Of a stretch of DNA of 64,000 nt, positions 1 through 8,973 are shown in pieces. The position numbers and the translations under genes were made by a program. The number at the start of each line of letters is the position of its first letter. The first letter of the stretch is position 1. This DNA comes from Corynebacterium sphenisci DSM 44792. GTDB taxonomy: Bacteria; Actinomycetota; Actinomycetes; Mycobacteriales; Mycobacteriaceae. The stretch spans positions 1,612,001 to 1,676,000 of the forward strand of contig NZ_CP009248.1 in assembly GCF_001941505.1 (NCBI RefSeq), given 5' to 3'. Below the pieces are notes generated by a model, which was not told where the DNA came from, ran no database searches, and was given only the letters and a program-made list of their open reading frames with translations.

Positions 1-1144
1 GCTGCCCGGGGGGATGGCCACCCTCAAGCTGCTCGACGAGTTCCGGCTGCTCACCGCCCGGGTGGCCGCCCGGGCCGGGGAGCCGGCGCGGGCGGCGGCG
101 GACTGCCTCTACGTGGCGGCGAACCCGGTGGGCGAACCGGTCACCGCGGCGGTGGCGGCCCGGCTGCTCATCGCGGAGCTCTCCCGGGCCCGCGGGGAGG
201 CCGAGGAGGAGGTCCGGCAGCTGCGGGTGGTCGCCGCCGCCTGCGCGGCGCAGGGCCTGGACCTGCTGGGGCTGCGGGTGCGCCGCCGCCTGGCGGCCGC
301 GCTGCTCGCCCTGGACGACCCGGCCGGGGCCGAGGCGCACCTGGACGCGGCCGCGCCGATGGCCGAGTCCGCGCCGCTGAACCCGGTGAGCACCGACCTG
401 GACCTGCTGCGCGCCCGGGCCCGGCTGCGCCGCGGGGACCCGGCCACCGCCGCCCGGCTCGCCGAGGCGGTCGCCGATCTGGGCTGCGCCGCCGGCGCCG
501 GGGATCAGCCGCGCACCGCCTGCACCATCGCCGCGGACGCGCACGCCCTGGCCGGCCGGCCCGGCCACGCCGCGGCGGCCCTGGTGCGCTGCGCCGGGCA
601 CCTGCGCCGGGAGGGCCATCCCGAGGAGGCCGCCCGGCGGCTCTCCCTGGCCGCCCGGGCGCTGCTCATGCCCGCCGGGGAGGGCGCCCCGGCCCCGGAC
701 CCGGCGGCGGCGTTGGCCGCGCTGCACCGCGATTTCGGGAACCTCGCCGACGCCCCGCCCGCCCCGGAGCTCGCCGGGGCGGCCGAGGACGGCCCGGTGG
801 CGGCCGCGGCGCTGCTGCTCGGGGTGTCCCGCCGGGTGAGCACCGCCGAATCGGTGGAGCTGGACCGGCGGGCGGACCTGGCCCGGATCCTCATGCTGGT
901 CCGGCGCAGCCGGGCCGCGATCGCGCTGGCCGAGGACGCCGCGGGCCGCTACGCCGCCGCCGGGCGGCGGCTGCTCGCCGCGGAGCTGCTCATCGTCGCG
1001 GCGACCTGCCGCTGCGCCGAGGGCGACCGGGAGGGGCTGCACCACTGCGCGGAGCGGATCGAGGGGCTGCTGCCCCCGGAGGCCCCTCCGGATTTCTGGT
1101 TGCGCGAGCAGCTGGCGATCCTGCTGCGCGAATACGGCGGCTGA
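1..1144 (+). CDS. TPR-like helical protein, 5' truncated by window edge
   Basis: The reading frame is open to the first base and encodes at least 380 residues. I do not recognise a named family. The protein is almost entirely Ala/Arg/Leu/Glu helices with alternating small and charged positions, like a tetratricopeptide solenoid. Its C-terminal part, with the cysteine-rich CRCAEGD turn followed by an LLP..PPDFW segment, aligns by eye with the end of the next gene (ACCRR..D, then LLPAGLPGDFW). The complete neighbours are 569 and 563 aa, so roughly 190 N-terminal residues probably lie outside the window. The ATG at position 14 is therefore likely internal. It is first of four consecutive related genes on this strand. 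Function unknown; a protein-binding scaffold is an inference from fold only. Confidence 0.75.
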   Translation, partial: LPGGMATLKLLDEFRLLTARVAARAGEPARAAADCLYVAANPVGEPVTAAVAARLLIAELSRARGEAEEEVRQLRVVAAACAAQGLDLLGLRVRRRLAAALLALDDPAGAEAHLDAAAPMAESAPLNPVSTDLDLLRARARLRRGDPATAARLAEAVADLGCAAGAGDQPRTACTIAADAHALAGRPGHAAAALVRCAGHLRREGHPEEAARRLSLAARALLMPAGEGAPAPDPAAALAALHRDFGNLADAPPAPELAGAAEDGPVAAAALLLGVSRRVSTAESVELDRRADLARILMLVRRSRAAIALAEDAAGRYAAAGRRLLAAELLIVAATCRCAEGDREGLHHCAERIEGLLPPEAPPDFWLREQLAILLREYGG

Positions 1145-1231
1145 GCCCGCCCCCGCGGGGGTAGCCCGCCCTCCCCCGATTGGGCGAGCCTGCCCTTGGC
1201 CGGAGGGGCAGGCGCCCCGCATAATGGGCCG

Positions 1232-2941
1232 ATGAGCGAGAGCAGCGGCGGGGCGCACGGGGAGCTGGCGGTGCTGCTGGCGCGCTCCCGGGCCGCGCTG
1301 CTGCGCGGCGATGCCCCGGCGATGGCCCGGGCCGCGGTGGACTACGCCCTGGACCACTGGCTCGACGAGCCGGCGCCGGAGGAGCTGGCCCCGGTGCCGC
1401 GCTGCGAGGCGCACCGGCTGCGCATGGTGGTCGCCCGGTCCCTGGAGCTCGGCGAGGAGGCCCGCCGGGCGCACCGGGACTGGCTGGCCGCCGCCCGGGT
1501 CGCCGACGCCGCCGCCGGGGCGGGCAGCCCCGCCGCGGGGGCGGATCCCGGGCCGGAGACCCTGCTCGCCCGGGTCGCGGGCGCCGCCGCCGCGGTCGGC
1601 GACGTGGACCCGGTCGCCGAGGGAATCGCGCTGTCACCCCCGGTGGAGGTGGTCACCGCGCTCACCGCGGTGGCCGCCGCACTGCCCGGCAAACCCGGCC
1701 GGAACCCCGACCCGCTGCTCGACCACGTCGCCCAGGTGCTGATCGGCGCAGCCCTGGACTTCGGGGAGCTGGGCCTGGCCCGCTCGGTGCTGGACTGGCT
1801 GGCCCACCGGCCCGGCCCGGTCGCCCGCGGCGACGCCTTCCGGCTGCTGCAGGCCCGCGCCCGGGTGGTCGCCGGCAGCCTGGCCACCGCCGTGGCCGAC
1901 TGCGAGCTGGTGCTGCGGGACCCGGCCGGGGACCCGGGCTGGGCGGCCGCCGGCGCGCACCGGATCCTGGCCGGCCTGGCGCACCGCCGCGGGGACGCGG
2001 CCGGGGAGGCCCACCACCTGGAGGCCGCGGCGCACGCCGCCGCCGGGGCGGGGCTGCTGCTCGCCGAGCTGCGCGCGCGCCACCGGGCCGGGGCGGTGGC
2101 GCTGGGCCGCGGCGACCATGCGGTGGCCCGGCGGGTCTCGGCGCTGCCCCCGGCCGTGCTGCACCACCCCCCGCCGGCGAACCCGGTGGTCCAGGGGATC
2201 ACCGCGCACCGGGCCCGGGCGCTGCTGCACCTGGGCGAGCCGGCGGGGGCGCTGCGCGCCGCCGAGCCGGTGGCCGCCTGGGCGGAGCTGTCCGGCTGCT
2301 CGTCGCTGGCCGGGCACGCCTACGCCACCGCGGTGGACGCCGCGATCGCCTCCGGGTGGCACCTGCACTCGGCGGTGCTGCTGGTGCGCCACGCCGGGCA
2401 GCTGCGCCGGGACGGCCGCGGCGCCGACGCCGCGCGCCGGATCGCCCTGGCCGCGCGCTCGGCGGCCCTGCCGGATCCGGGTCCCGGCGCGGCCTGGCCG
2501 GATCTCGCCGAGGAGCTGCGCCGCGGCTTCGACGACGTCGACCGCGGGGAGCCGCCGGTGGGCGCATCCGGCGCCGCCGGCACCGCCTCGGCCCGGGAGC
2601 ACCTCGCCGGGGAGCTCATCGCGATCTCCGCCGCCCTCGCCGATGACCGGGCCTCCCGGCTGGTGCGCGAGGCGAACCTGGCGTACGTGCTCATGCTCAC
2701 CAACCGGCCGATGGCCGCGATCCGGCTGGCCGAGGCCACCGCCGCCGCCTACCGGGACACCGGGGAGGCCCTCGCCGCCGCGGAGGCGCTGATCGTGGCC
2801 GCGGCCTGCTGCCGCCGGCTGGAGGATGATGCGGGCCTGCGCCACTACGCCGAGCAGGTCCGCGCCCTGCTGCCGGCGGGCCTGCCCGGGGACTTCTGGA
2901 TGCTGCGCACCCTGGACGACCTGCTCGGCGGCCGGGATTGA
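1232..2941 (+). CDS. TPR-like helical protein, second paralogue
   Basis: Encodes 569 residues, Ala-rich and helical throughout, with no signal peptide or membrane segment visible. The C-terminal third is clearly related to the preceding gene, which suggests tandem duplication. The start is the ATG at 1232 because a CATAAT -10 element lies at 1220-1225, 6 nt before it, with TTGGCC at 1196-1201 as a possible -35 (18-nt spacer). This fits a leaderless transcript, and no Shine-Dalgarno sequence is seen. Upstream in-frame starts would lie inside the promoter. The gene follows its paralogue after 87 nt and has its own promoter. Role unknown; the repeats suggest protein-protein contacts in the cytoplasm. 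Confidence 0.75.
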   Translation: MSESSGGAHGELAVLLARSRAALLRGDAPAMARAAVDYALDHWLDEPAPEELAPVPRCEAHRLRMVVARSLELGEEARRAHRDWLAAARVADAAAGAGSPAAGADPGPETLLARVAGAAAAVGDVDPVAEGIALSPPVEVVTALTAVAAALPGKPGRNPDPLLDHVAQVLIGAALDFGELGLARSVLDWLAHRPGPVARGDAFRLLQARARVVAGSLATAVADCELVLRDPAGDPGWAAAGAHRILAGLAHRRGDAAGEAHHLEAAAHAAAGAGLLLAELRARHRAGAVALGRGDHAVARRVSALPPAVLHHPPPANPVVQGITAHRARALLHLGEPAGALRAAEPVAAWAELSGCSSLAGHAYATAVDAAIASGWHLHSAVLLVRHAGQLRRDGRGADAARRIALAARSAALPDPGPGAAWPDLAEELRRGFDDVDRGEPPVGASGAAGTASAREHLAGELIAISAALADDRASRLVREANLAYVLMLTNRPMAAIRLAEATAAAYRDTGEALAAAEALIVAAACCRRLEDDAGLRHYAEQVRALLPAGLPGDFWMLRTLDDLLGGRD

Positions 2942-3009
2942 GCCGGCCCTTCCGAATCGAGCCAAGGCGCCCCTTCCCAAACGGGGCCGGCGGCGGCGAT
3001 AATGGGGCA

Positions 3010-4701
3010 ATGAGCCCGCAGCGCCGCCCCGCCGGATCCGAGCCCGCCGAAACCGCGGATCCCCCGGCGCCGGCGCGCACCGTGCCGGCGCCGCCGGCGG
3101 ATCTGGTGCCGCTGCTGGAGTACTCCCGGCGGGCCCTGGAGGACTACCGGCCCGGGGACGCCGGCCGGGCGGCGGCCGTCTTCGCCCGGCGGCACTGGGG
3201 CCGGGCGCTGCCCGCCGGGGCGGATCCGGCGATGGCCGTGGAATTCCACCGGCTGCGGCATATCGTCGCCGCCGAGCTGGCCCTGGACGCCGAGGCGGTG
3301 GCCGCCCTCGGCGACTGGCTGGACGCCGCCCGGGCCGCCGGCCGCGCCGATCAGGAGCTGCTCGCCCGGGCCACCGGGGTGGCCACCGCGGTGGCGGCGT
3401 CCTCGGCCACCGGGGTGGCCTTCCCGGAGCTGGCGCAGCTGGCGAACCGGATCCTCACCGGCGGCGGGGGCGGGTTCTCCCCCGCCGTCGCCCGGGCCGC
3501 GGTGTCCCTGGCGGAGGCGGCGGTGGGCAACCGGCGCACCGACCTGGCCCGCGGCCTGGTCACCTGGTTGCGCACCACCCCGGCGGCGGGCCCGCTGGCC
3601 GATGAGCTGGCGGTGCTCGACGCCCGGGTGCTGCTGGAGGAGCATGCCCCGGCCGCCCGGGCCGAGGCCGCCCGGCGTTGCACCGAGGTGCGCGCCGCCC
3701 CGGCCGGGGACCCGGCGGCCGCGGATCTCGCCGCCGCCCGGGTGCTGGTGCGCCTGCACGAGGAGGACGGGGACCTGGCCGCGCAGATCCGGGAGCTCGA
3801 CGCGGTGGCCCGGGGCTGCGACGCCGCGGGCCTGGATCTCACCGGGGTGCGCGCGCTGCGGCTGCTCACCGCCCGGCACCTGGAGGCCGGGGACTACGCG
3901 GAGGTGCTGCGCTGGGGCGCGGCGGGGCTGAACCGCTCCCGGGGGCTGCCGGACAACGGCTGGAGCCTGGACATCGGGCTCACCCTGGCGCTGACCCATC
4001 TGCGGCTGGGCAACCCGGTGGAGGCCCTGGCCCGGGCCCGGCAGGTGATCGAGGCCTCCCGGGCCCCGCATCTGGCGGCCCGCCACGATGACGCCCACCT
4101 GCTGGCGGCCACCGCCGCGGAACGCCGGGGCGAACCCGCCCGGGGCGCCCGGCTGCTGGTCTGCGATGCCGCGCATCTGCGCGAGCTGGGGGCGGCCACC
4201 GCGGCCTCCCGGCGGCTGCGCCTGGCCGCCCGGATGCTCGCCCCGGCCGCCGGGGAACCGGCCGCGACCACGGTGGCGGAGACCCTGCGGGACCGCTTCG
4301 GGCTCTCCCCGGAAACCGCCGGGGACGGGGACGTGCCCGGGGCGCTGATGGCCCAGGCCCATGCGCTGCAGGAGGATCCGGCGGAGGAGCCGGCCTGGTG
4401 GGCCGATTTCGCCCACGTCCGGCTGCTCGCCGGCCGGTTCGAGGAGGCGATCCGGCACGCCGGGGCGGCCGCGGAGGGCCACCGCGCCGCCGGCGCCCCG
4501 GAGGCGGCCGCGGAGGCGCAGCTGGTCGCGGTGCTGGCGGAGCTGCAGCGCGGGGACGCCGCGGCGGCGCGGGCGCGCGGGGCGGCGATCAGCGCCTCGC
4601 TCGGCGAGGCCGGCGCGGATCATCCGGTGCGGCTGCGGCTGGCCGAACTGCTCGGCGACCCCGGGGCGGCCGGCGGGGCCGCCGGGACTGCCGGGGACTA
4701 G
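3010..4701 (+). CDS. TPR-like helical protein, third paralogue
   Basis: Encodes 563 residues of Ala/Arg/Leu-rich helical repeats with a 25-residue Pro/Ala-rich N-terminus. It resembles the previous gene in length, composition and repeat spacing (for example GDYAEVLRWGAAGLNRSRG and LARARQVIEASRAPH look like single helical-repeat units). The chosen ATG is 6 nt after a GATAAT -10 box at 2998-3003, with TTCCCA at 2974-2979 as a weak -35, so the message is probably leaderless like that of the upstream paralogue. The last 20 residues are Gly/Ala-rich and probably disordered. No catalytic motif seen. Function unknown. Confidence 0.72.
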   Translation: MSPQRRPAGSEPAETADPPAPARTVPAPPADLVPLLEYSRRALEDYRPGDAGRAAAVFARRHWGRALPAGADPAMAVEFHRLRHIVAAELALDAEAVAALGDWLDAARAAGRADQELLARATGVATAVAASSATGVAFPELAQLANRILTGGGGGFSPAVARAAVSLAEAAVGNRRTDLARGLVTWLRTTPAAGPLADELAVLDARVLLEEHAPAARAEAARRCTEVRAAPAGDPAAADLAAARVLVRLHEEDGDLAAQIRELDAVARGCDAAGLDLTGVRALRLLTARHLEAGDYAEVLRWGAAGLNRSRGLPDNGWSLDIGLTLALTHLRLGNPVEALARARQVIEASRAPHLAARHDDAHLLAATAAERRGEPARGARLLVCDAAHLRELGAATAASRRLRLAARMLAPAAGEPAATTVAETLRDRFGLSPETAGDGDVPGALMAQAHALQEDPAEEPAWWADFAHVRLLAGRFEEAIRHAGAAAEGHRAAGAPEAAAEAQLVAVLAELQRGDAAAARARGAAISASLGEAGADHPVRLRLAELLGDPGAAGGAAGTAGD

Positions 4702-4712
4702 ACTCGGCGGCC

Positions 4713-5321
4713 ATGACCGACTCCCCCAGCACCGCCGCCGACCGCGCCCGCGGGCTGCTCGACGAGGCCCGCGACCTGGCCCACGCCCGGCGGCTGTGGC
4801 CGGCCGCGGACCTGCTCATGGCCGGGGCCGCCGAGCTCGGCGACGCCGCCGGCGGCGCCGAGGTCGATCCCCTGGGCCGGCCGATCCGGGGTTCCGCGCC
4901 GAACCTGATGGACGCCGCCGCGGACTGGCTGGAGCTGCTCGACCAGCTGGAGGCGAAGGCCGCCGGGGAGGGCGCGGCGGCCCCGGAACCGGAGGCCCCG
5001 CCGCGGCAGCTGCGCTGGGCGCAGTGGCATGCGCTCACCGGGCAGGCGGAGATCCGGCGCGGCCGCTCGGGCCGGGCCATCGACCACCTGGAGCTGGCCG
5101 CCGGGGTGCTGGAGGCCGAATCCCTGGTGGCCCAGGCGCTGTCGCTGGTGATCGCGATCGCGGACTGCCAGCTCGACACCGATGATCCGGTGCGCGCCGA
5201 GATGGCGCTGCACCGCGCCCGGGGGCTGCACCGCGCCCTCGCCGAGGCCGATCCGGACGCCGCCCGGCTGCGGGCCGGCGAACTGGACCGGCTGACCCGG
5301 ATGATCGCCGCCCGGCTCTAG
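4713..5321 (+). CDS. short TPR-like protein at the end of the paralogue array
   Basis: Encodes 202 residues. The middle (RQLRWAQWHALTGQAEIRRG, then a helix pair with a GVLEAESLVAQALSLV segment) has the helix-turn-helix spacing of a tetratricopeptide repeat, but similarity to the three larger upstream proteins is weak. A TAGACT -10 box at 4699-4704 overlaps the stop codon of the upstream gene and ends 8 nt before this ATG, so it can be transcribed separately as a leaderless mRNA despite the 11-nt gap. It is convergent with nadC, whose stop is 12 nt away. Function unknown; it may work with the larger proteins because of position only. Confidence 0.7.
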   Translation: MTDSPSTAADRARGLLDEARDLAHARRLWPAADLLMAGAAELGDAAGGAEVDPLGRPIRGSAPNLMDAAADWLELLDQLEAKAAGEGAAAPEPEAPPRQLRWAQWHALTGQAEIRRGRSGRAIDHLELAAGVLEAESLVAQALSLVIAIADCQLDTDDPVRAEMALHRARGLHRALAEADPDAARLRAGELDRLTRMIAARL

Positions 5322-5333
5322 GCCGGACGCACC

Positions 5334-6182
5334 CTAGCCGACCACGTCCAGGCCCAGGTCCAGGGCCCGGGCGGAGTGGGTGAGCGCGCCCACGGCGAGG
5401 AAGTCCACCCCGCAGCCGGCGTAGTCGCGGGCGTTCTCCAGGCGCAGCCCCCCGGAGGACTCCAGCTGGGTGGCCGGGGAGAGCTTCGCCCGGCGCTGCA
5501 CCGCCACCTGGGTCTGCCACACCTCGAAATTGTCCAGCAGCACCAGCTCCGGCTTCGCCGCGAGCACCTCCTCCAGCTGCGCCAGATCATCGACCTCGAT
5601 TTCGCAGCGCAGCTCCGGCCAGGCGCGGCGGACCCGCTCCAGGGCCACCGCCGCCCCGCCCGCGGCCGCGACGTGGTTGTCCTTCACCAGCGCCTCATCG
5701 CCCAGGCCCAGCCGGTGGTTCACCCCGCCGCCGCAGGCCACCGCGTGCTTCTCCAGGTTGCGCAAGCCCGGCAGGGTCTTCCGGGTGTCCCGGATCCGGG
5801 TGCCGGTGCCGGCCACCGCATCCACCCAGGCGCGGGTGCCGGTGGCGATCCCGCAGGCGTGGGTGAGCAGGTTCAGCATGGTGCGCTCCGCGGTGAGCAG
5901 GCCCCGGGCGGGGGCGTCGATCTCGGCGAGCACGGTGCCCGGGGCGAGCCGATCGCCGTCGGCGACCCGCAGGTCGACCTCGTGGCCGTCGGCGATCACC
6001 TCCGCCAGGGTCCACCCGATGACCTGCGTCGCGGCGGCCACCCCGTGCTCCCGGGAGACCACCCGGGCACGCAGCCGCGCGGTCGGGCCGATGGTGGCCA
6101 GGCTGGTCACGTCCGGGCCGTGGGCCAGATCCTCCTGCAGTCCGACGCGGATCACCCCGCGGGTGGTGCGCTCGTCGAGCAT
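5334..6182 (-). CDS. nadC: nicotinate-nucleotide diphosphorylase (carboxylating)
   Basis: Quinolinate phosphoribosyltransferase converts quinolinate and PRPP to nicotinate mononucleotide, CO2 and pyrophosphate in de novo NAD synthesis. Family marks are the early QEDLAHGPDVTS segment, TERTMLNLLTHACGIAT, the substrate-binding RKTLPGLRNLEKHAV and the LVKDNHV motif. At 282 aa it has the usual length. I chose the ATG at 6182 because a GGAGAGGAG Shine-Dalgarno lies 7 nt before it; an in-frame ATG at 6203 would place that site inside the gene. It follows nadA by about 40 nt and is probably co-transcribed, so both steps from iminoaspartate to NaMN are encoded together. No nadB-type gene is adjacent. 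Confidence 0.95.
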   Translation of the reverse strand: MLDERTTRGVIRVGLQEDLAHGPDVTSLATIGPTARLRARVVSREHGVAAATQVIGWTLAEVIADGHEVDLRVADGDRLAPGTVLAEIDAPARGLLTAERTMLNLLTHACGIATGTRAWVDAVAGTGTRIRDTRKTLPGLRNLEKHAVACGGGVNHRLGLGDEALVKDNHVAAAGGAAVALERVRRAWPELRCEIEVDDLAQLEEVLAAKPELVLLDNFEVWQTQVAVQRRAKLSPATQLESSGGLRLENARDYAGCGVDFLAVGALTHSARALDLGLDVVG

Positions 6183-6222
6183 GCCGATACTCCTCTCCGT
6201 CACCGGGGCCGGCGGCCCCGGG

Positions 6223-7332
6223 CTACTCCCCGCCGCCGGGTTCCCCGATCGCGATCATGGCCCGCACCGAGGCGCGGGCGCGTTCGGCCACCTCCGGCGC
6301 CACGGTGACCTCGTCGACCCCGCCGGCCAGGCAGCGCAGCAGCGCCGCCGGGGTGATGGTCTTCATGTAGGAGCAGCTGGCCCGGTCGTTGACCGGGGCG
6401 AAGTCGATGTCCGGGGCGACCTGACGCAGCTGGTGCAGCATCCCGGTCTCGGTGGCCACCAGCACCGGGGCCGGGTCCTCGCGCTGGGCCCGGCGGGCGG
6501 CCTCGAGCATCGCCCCGGTGGAGAGCATGTGCACCCGCCCCGGGTCGATCGTGCCCTCCCCGGCGAGGTAGATCGCCGAGTTCGCGCAACCGCACTCGGG
6601 GTGGATGTAGAGATCCGCCTCCGGGTGCGCCTCGGCCCGGCGGGCCAGCTCGGCGCCGCTGATCCCGGCGTGCACATGGCATTCCCCGGCCCAGACCAGG
6701 ATGTCCTCCCGGCCGGTCTCCCGGCGCACATGCGCCCCGAGGAACTGGTCCGGGCAGAACAGGATCGGCCGGTCCGCCGGCTGCGCGGCGACGACCTCCA
6801 CCGCGTTGGAGGAGGTGCAGCACACGTCGGTCTCCGCCTTCACCTCGGCGGTGGTGTTGACGTAGCTGACCACGGTGGCCCCGGGGTGCTCGGCCTTCCA
6901 CTCGCGCAGTTGCCCGGCGGTGATCGAGTCCGCCAGGGAGCAGCCGGCCCGGGCGTCCGGGATGAGCACCGTCTTGTCCGGGGAGAGGATCTTCGCCGTC
7001 TCCGCCATGAAGTGCACCCCGCAGAACACGATCGTGGCGGCGTCGGTCTCCGCGGCGATCCGGGACAGGCCCAGGGAATCTCCGGTGTGGTCGGCGATGT
7101 CCTGGATCTCCGGCAACTGATAGTTGTGCGCCAGGATCACCGCGTCGCGCTCCCGGGCCAGGCGGCGGATCTCGGCGGCCCATTCCGGACCGGCCGCGAC
7201 GCCGGTGTAGCCCTCGGGGCCGTCGACGACCCGCTCGGCCAGCGCCGAGGGGATCGGCCCGGGCGGGGCGGCGGGGGCGGTGTCCTCCCGGGAATCGGGA
7301 TCGGCGGGCTGGGCGGGGGCGGGGCTGGGCAC
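6223..7332 (-). CDS. nadA: quinolinate synthase
   Basis: NadA condenses iminoaspartate with dihydroxyacetone phosphate to give quinolinate using a [4Fe-4S] cluster. The protein shows [34 protein letters not shown] with the first cluster cysteine, a CTSSNAVEV segment, and [17 protein letters not shown] with a later cysteine. The start is taken as GTG at 7332 because a GAGGAG Shine-Dalgarno stands 6 nt upstream; starting at 7410 would add an unusual Pro/Arg-rich leader. The resulting 369 aa begins with a Pro/Ala-rich tail before the conserved core. It is the first gene of the nadA-nadC operon. Confidence 0.95.
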   Translation of the reverse strand: MPSPAPAQPADPDSREDTAPAAPPGPIPSALAERVVDGPEGYTGVAAGPEWAAEIRRLARERDAVILAHNYQLPEIQDIADHTGDSLGLSRIAAETDAATIVFCGVHFMAETAKILSPDKTVLIPDARAGCSLADSITAGQLREWKAEHPGATVVSYVNTTAEVKAETDVCCTSSNAVEVVAAQPADRPILFCPDQFLGAHVRRETGREDILVWAGECHVHAGISGAELARRAEAHPEADLYIHPECGCANSAIYLAGEGTIDPGRVHMLSTGAMLEAARRAQREDPAPVLVATETGMLHQLRQVAPDIDFAPVNDRASCSYMKTITPAALLRCLAGGVDEVTVAPEVAERARASVRAMIAIGEPGGGE

Positions 7333-7470
7333 GGCGGCTCCTCGGGCGTGCGGGAGGGGGCTGGTCCGGCGGCCGCGGGCCGTCCGGGGTGGGAAAGACC
7401 CTACCCCCATCCCCGTCGTACAGGGCGCATGAAGTCCGCGCCGCTCACCACTTTCGGGGGCAGGACGCGC

Positions 7471-7725
7471 TCAGCCCAGCCGCGGGTCGGGACCGTGGTA
7501 GAGCACGTAGTAGGCCAGCACGATCATGATCACGGTGATCGCGATGGCGCAGGCGCTGGCGATGGCCGGGCGCTTGCGCAGCAGCACCTCGCGGAACAGC
7601 GCGCCGGCGGCGCCGGCGGCGATCAGCCAGCCGAGCATGGGCGCGCGCATGAAGGACGCGACCGCCGCGGCGACGACGGTCCACACCCAGAGCAACCGGA
7701 CGATGGTGGTGGCCTTCGTGGGCAT
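7471..7725 (-). CDS. small membrane protein, paralogue A
   Basis: Encodes 84 residues with three likely membrane segments: around LLWVWTVVAAAVASFM, LGWLIAAGAAGALF and IAITVIMIVLAYYVLY. A basic loop VLLRKRPA precedes the last helix. It matches the next upstream gene in length, helix order and the LL.KRPA loop, so the two are tandem duplicates. The start at 7725 is supported by GAGGAAGG 8 nt upstream; an in-frame ATG at 7743 overlaps that site. A 27-bp element shared with the paralogue lies about 100 nt upstream. No family recognised; function unknown. Confidence 0.72.
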   Translation of the reverse strand: MPTKATTIVRLLWVWTVVAAAVASFMRAPMLGWLIAAGAAGALFREVLLRKRPAIASACAIAITVIMIVLAYYVLYHGPDPRLG

Positions 7726-7827
7726 GGTGGCAGCCTTCCTCACCCCGGATGAACCGGGTTCCGCGGGCGGTGACCCGTGCGCGCCTCACCTTTCCGCGGT
7801 AGGCCGACCAGGGTTCGCGTGGGGCCA

Positions 7828-7854
7828 CTGAATCCCGAATACCCCCGGCCGCGC
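7828..7854 (-). repeat. 27-bp element upstream of small membrane protein A
   Basis: This stretch matches 8223-8249 at 25 of 27 positions. Its near edge lies about 102 nt upstream of the ATG at 7725, while the second copy is about 101 nt upstream of the ATG at 8121. Read toward the genes it contains GGGGGTATTCGGGATTC; TATTCG could be a -10, giving a leader of about 95 nt, but the element could equally be a binding site. Conserved spacing argues that the promoter was duplicated with the gene. Confidence 0.65.
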
Positions 7855-7866
7855 ATCCGGTCCGGA

Positions 7867-8121
7867 TCAGCCGAGGATGCCGGTCTGACCGAGCACGATC
7901 TGCAGGATCGCGGTGGCCAGCAGGGCCACCAGGGCGATGAAGGCGATGATCCGGGCCATCGCCGGCCGCTTCGGCAGCAGCGCCTCCCCGGCCAGGGCCC
8001 CGACCGCGCCGAGGCCGGCGCTGACCCAGAACCCCGGCGAGACCAGGACGGCGGCCACCGCCGCGACCAGGACCCAGAACCAGGTCAGGCGGACGGTGAT
8101 CTTCGGCTCCAGCTGCTGCAT
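7867..8121 (-). CDS. small membrane protein, paralogue B
   Basis: Encodes 84 residues, the same length as its downstream paralogue. Predicted membrane segments are WFWVLVAAVAAVLV, a Gly/Ala-rich helix GLGAVGALAGEALL, and IIAFIALVALLATAILQIVL. The LLPKRPAMAR loop corresponds to LLRKRPAIAS in the paralogue. A GGAGGGGAG Shine-Dalgarno lies 6 nt before the ATG. The N-terminus is short and polar (MQQLEPKITVRL), with no cleavable signal. It could be a small accessory or stress-related membrane protein, but nothing in the sequence assigns a role. Confidence 0.72.
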   Translation of the reverse strand: MQQLEPKITVRLTWFWVLVAAVAAVLVSPGFWVSAGLGAVGALAGEALLPKRPAMARIIAFIALVALLATAILQIVLGQTGILG

Positions 8122-8222
8122 GGCGCACTCCCCTCCCCCGGGCGGCCCCGGGGCTCGCGGGGCGGCGCCGGATGCGCGGCCCCACCGGGGAACCTATGCA
8201 CCGCCGGGCGGGGTGGGAACGG

Positions 8223-8249
8223 CTGAATCCGGAATACCCCCGGCTGCGC
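8223..8249 (-). repeat. 27-bp element upstream of small membrane protein B
   Basis: Second copy of the element at 7828-7854, two mismatches, same orientation and nearly the same distance to the downstream start codon. The DNA between element and gene is not conserved, so the element rather than the whole leader seems to be kept. Confidence 0.65.
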
Positions 8250-8265
8250 GCCGGCGGCGCCGGGC

Positions 8266-8952
8266 TCAGCCGCGGGCGGGCCCCGCGGGGTCGGCCGGAT
8301 CGGCGGGCTCCGCGGCCTCCGCCGCATCCTCCGCGGCGTCCTCCGCGGCCGCCGGGGCCCCGCCCACACCGGGGGCGAAGAGCAGCGCGCACCAGTAGCC
8401 GAGCATCCCGATGAAGGGGCCGATGAGCAGGTTGAGCAGCCCGGTCACCGGCGGCACCACGGCCACCGGCTGGCCCACCCGCAGGCTCGAGATATCGGGC
8501 TGGCGCAGCCCGGCGACGAGTTCGCCGACGCCGTAGACGGTGAGCGCGCCCAGGCCGGCGACCACCCCGACCAGCAGCAGGGTCAGCGCCCCGCGGCGGC
8601 CGGGCAGCCGGTGGAAAGCCAGCGCCGCCACCGCCAGGCCGAGGATCGCGGCCAGGCCCAGCAGCATCAGGTAGCCGACGAACCCGGATTCCAGGCCCAC
8701 CGGCTCGAAGGTGAGCGCCCCGCCGGCGCGCACCCGCATGCCCTGGGTGGGCCGCACCAGGCCCCACACCACCCCGGCGGCCATCCCGACCACCAGGGTG
8801 ACCAGCACCAGCCAACCCACCCCGGCGCCCTCCGCGCGGCGGGCCGGGGTCAGCCGGGGGGTCCGGCGGGCCCGCGGGGCGCGGCTGGCCGGGGCGGCGG
8901 GCGTGGCGGCGGGGGCGGTCTCGGCGGCGGCGGAGGCGGCGGGATCGGTCAT
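8266..8952 (-). CDS. DUF2567-like membrane protein
   Basis: Encodes 228 residues: a disordered Ala/Pro/Arg-rich N-terminus (1-44), four probable membrane segments (VGWLVLVTLVVGMAAGVVWG, FVGYLMLLGLAAILGLAVAA, ALTLLLVGVVAGLGALTVYG and a final one around LLNLLIGPFIGMLGYWCALL), and an acidic Ala/Asp/Pro tail. Position after bioB and bsaP matches the gene following Rv1589-Rv1590 in mycobacteria as I remember it (Rv1591, DUF2567), which is the basis for the family name. A TATCCT -10 at 8961-8966 ends 8 nt before the ATG, so it has its own leaderless promoter inside the bioB operon. Any link to biotin is only positional. Confidence 0.75.
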   Translation of the reverse strand: MTDPAASAAAETAPAATPAAPASRAPRARRTPRLTPARRAEGAGVGWLVLVTLVVGMAAGVVWGLVRPTQGMRVRAGGALTFEPVGLESGFVGYLMLLGLAAILGLAVAALAFHRLPGRRGALTLLLVGVVAGLGALTVYGVGELVAGLRQPDISSLRVGQPVAVVPPVTGLLNLLIGPFIGMLGYWCALLFAPGVGGAPAAAEDAAEDAAEAAEPADPADPAGPARG

Positions 8953-8973
8953 GGGAGTCGAGGATACCCGCGC

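Noticed and set aside
5376..7752. Plus-strand frames opposite nadC and nadA
   Set aside because: Antisense to two enzymes with clear catalytic motifs; translations are low complexity.
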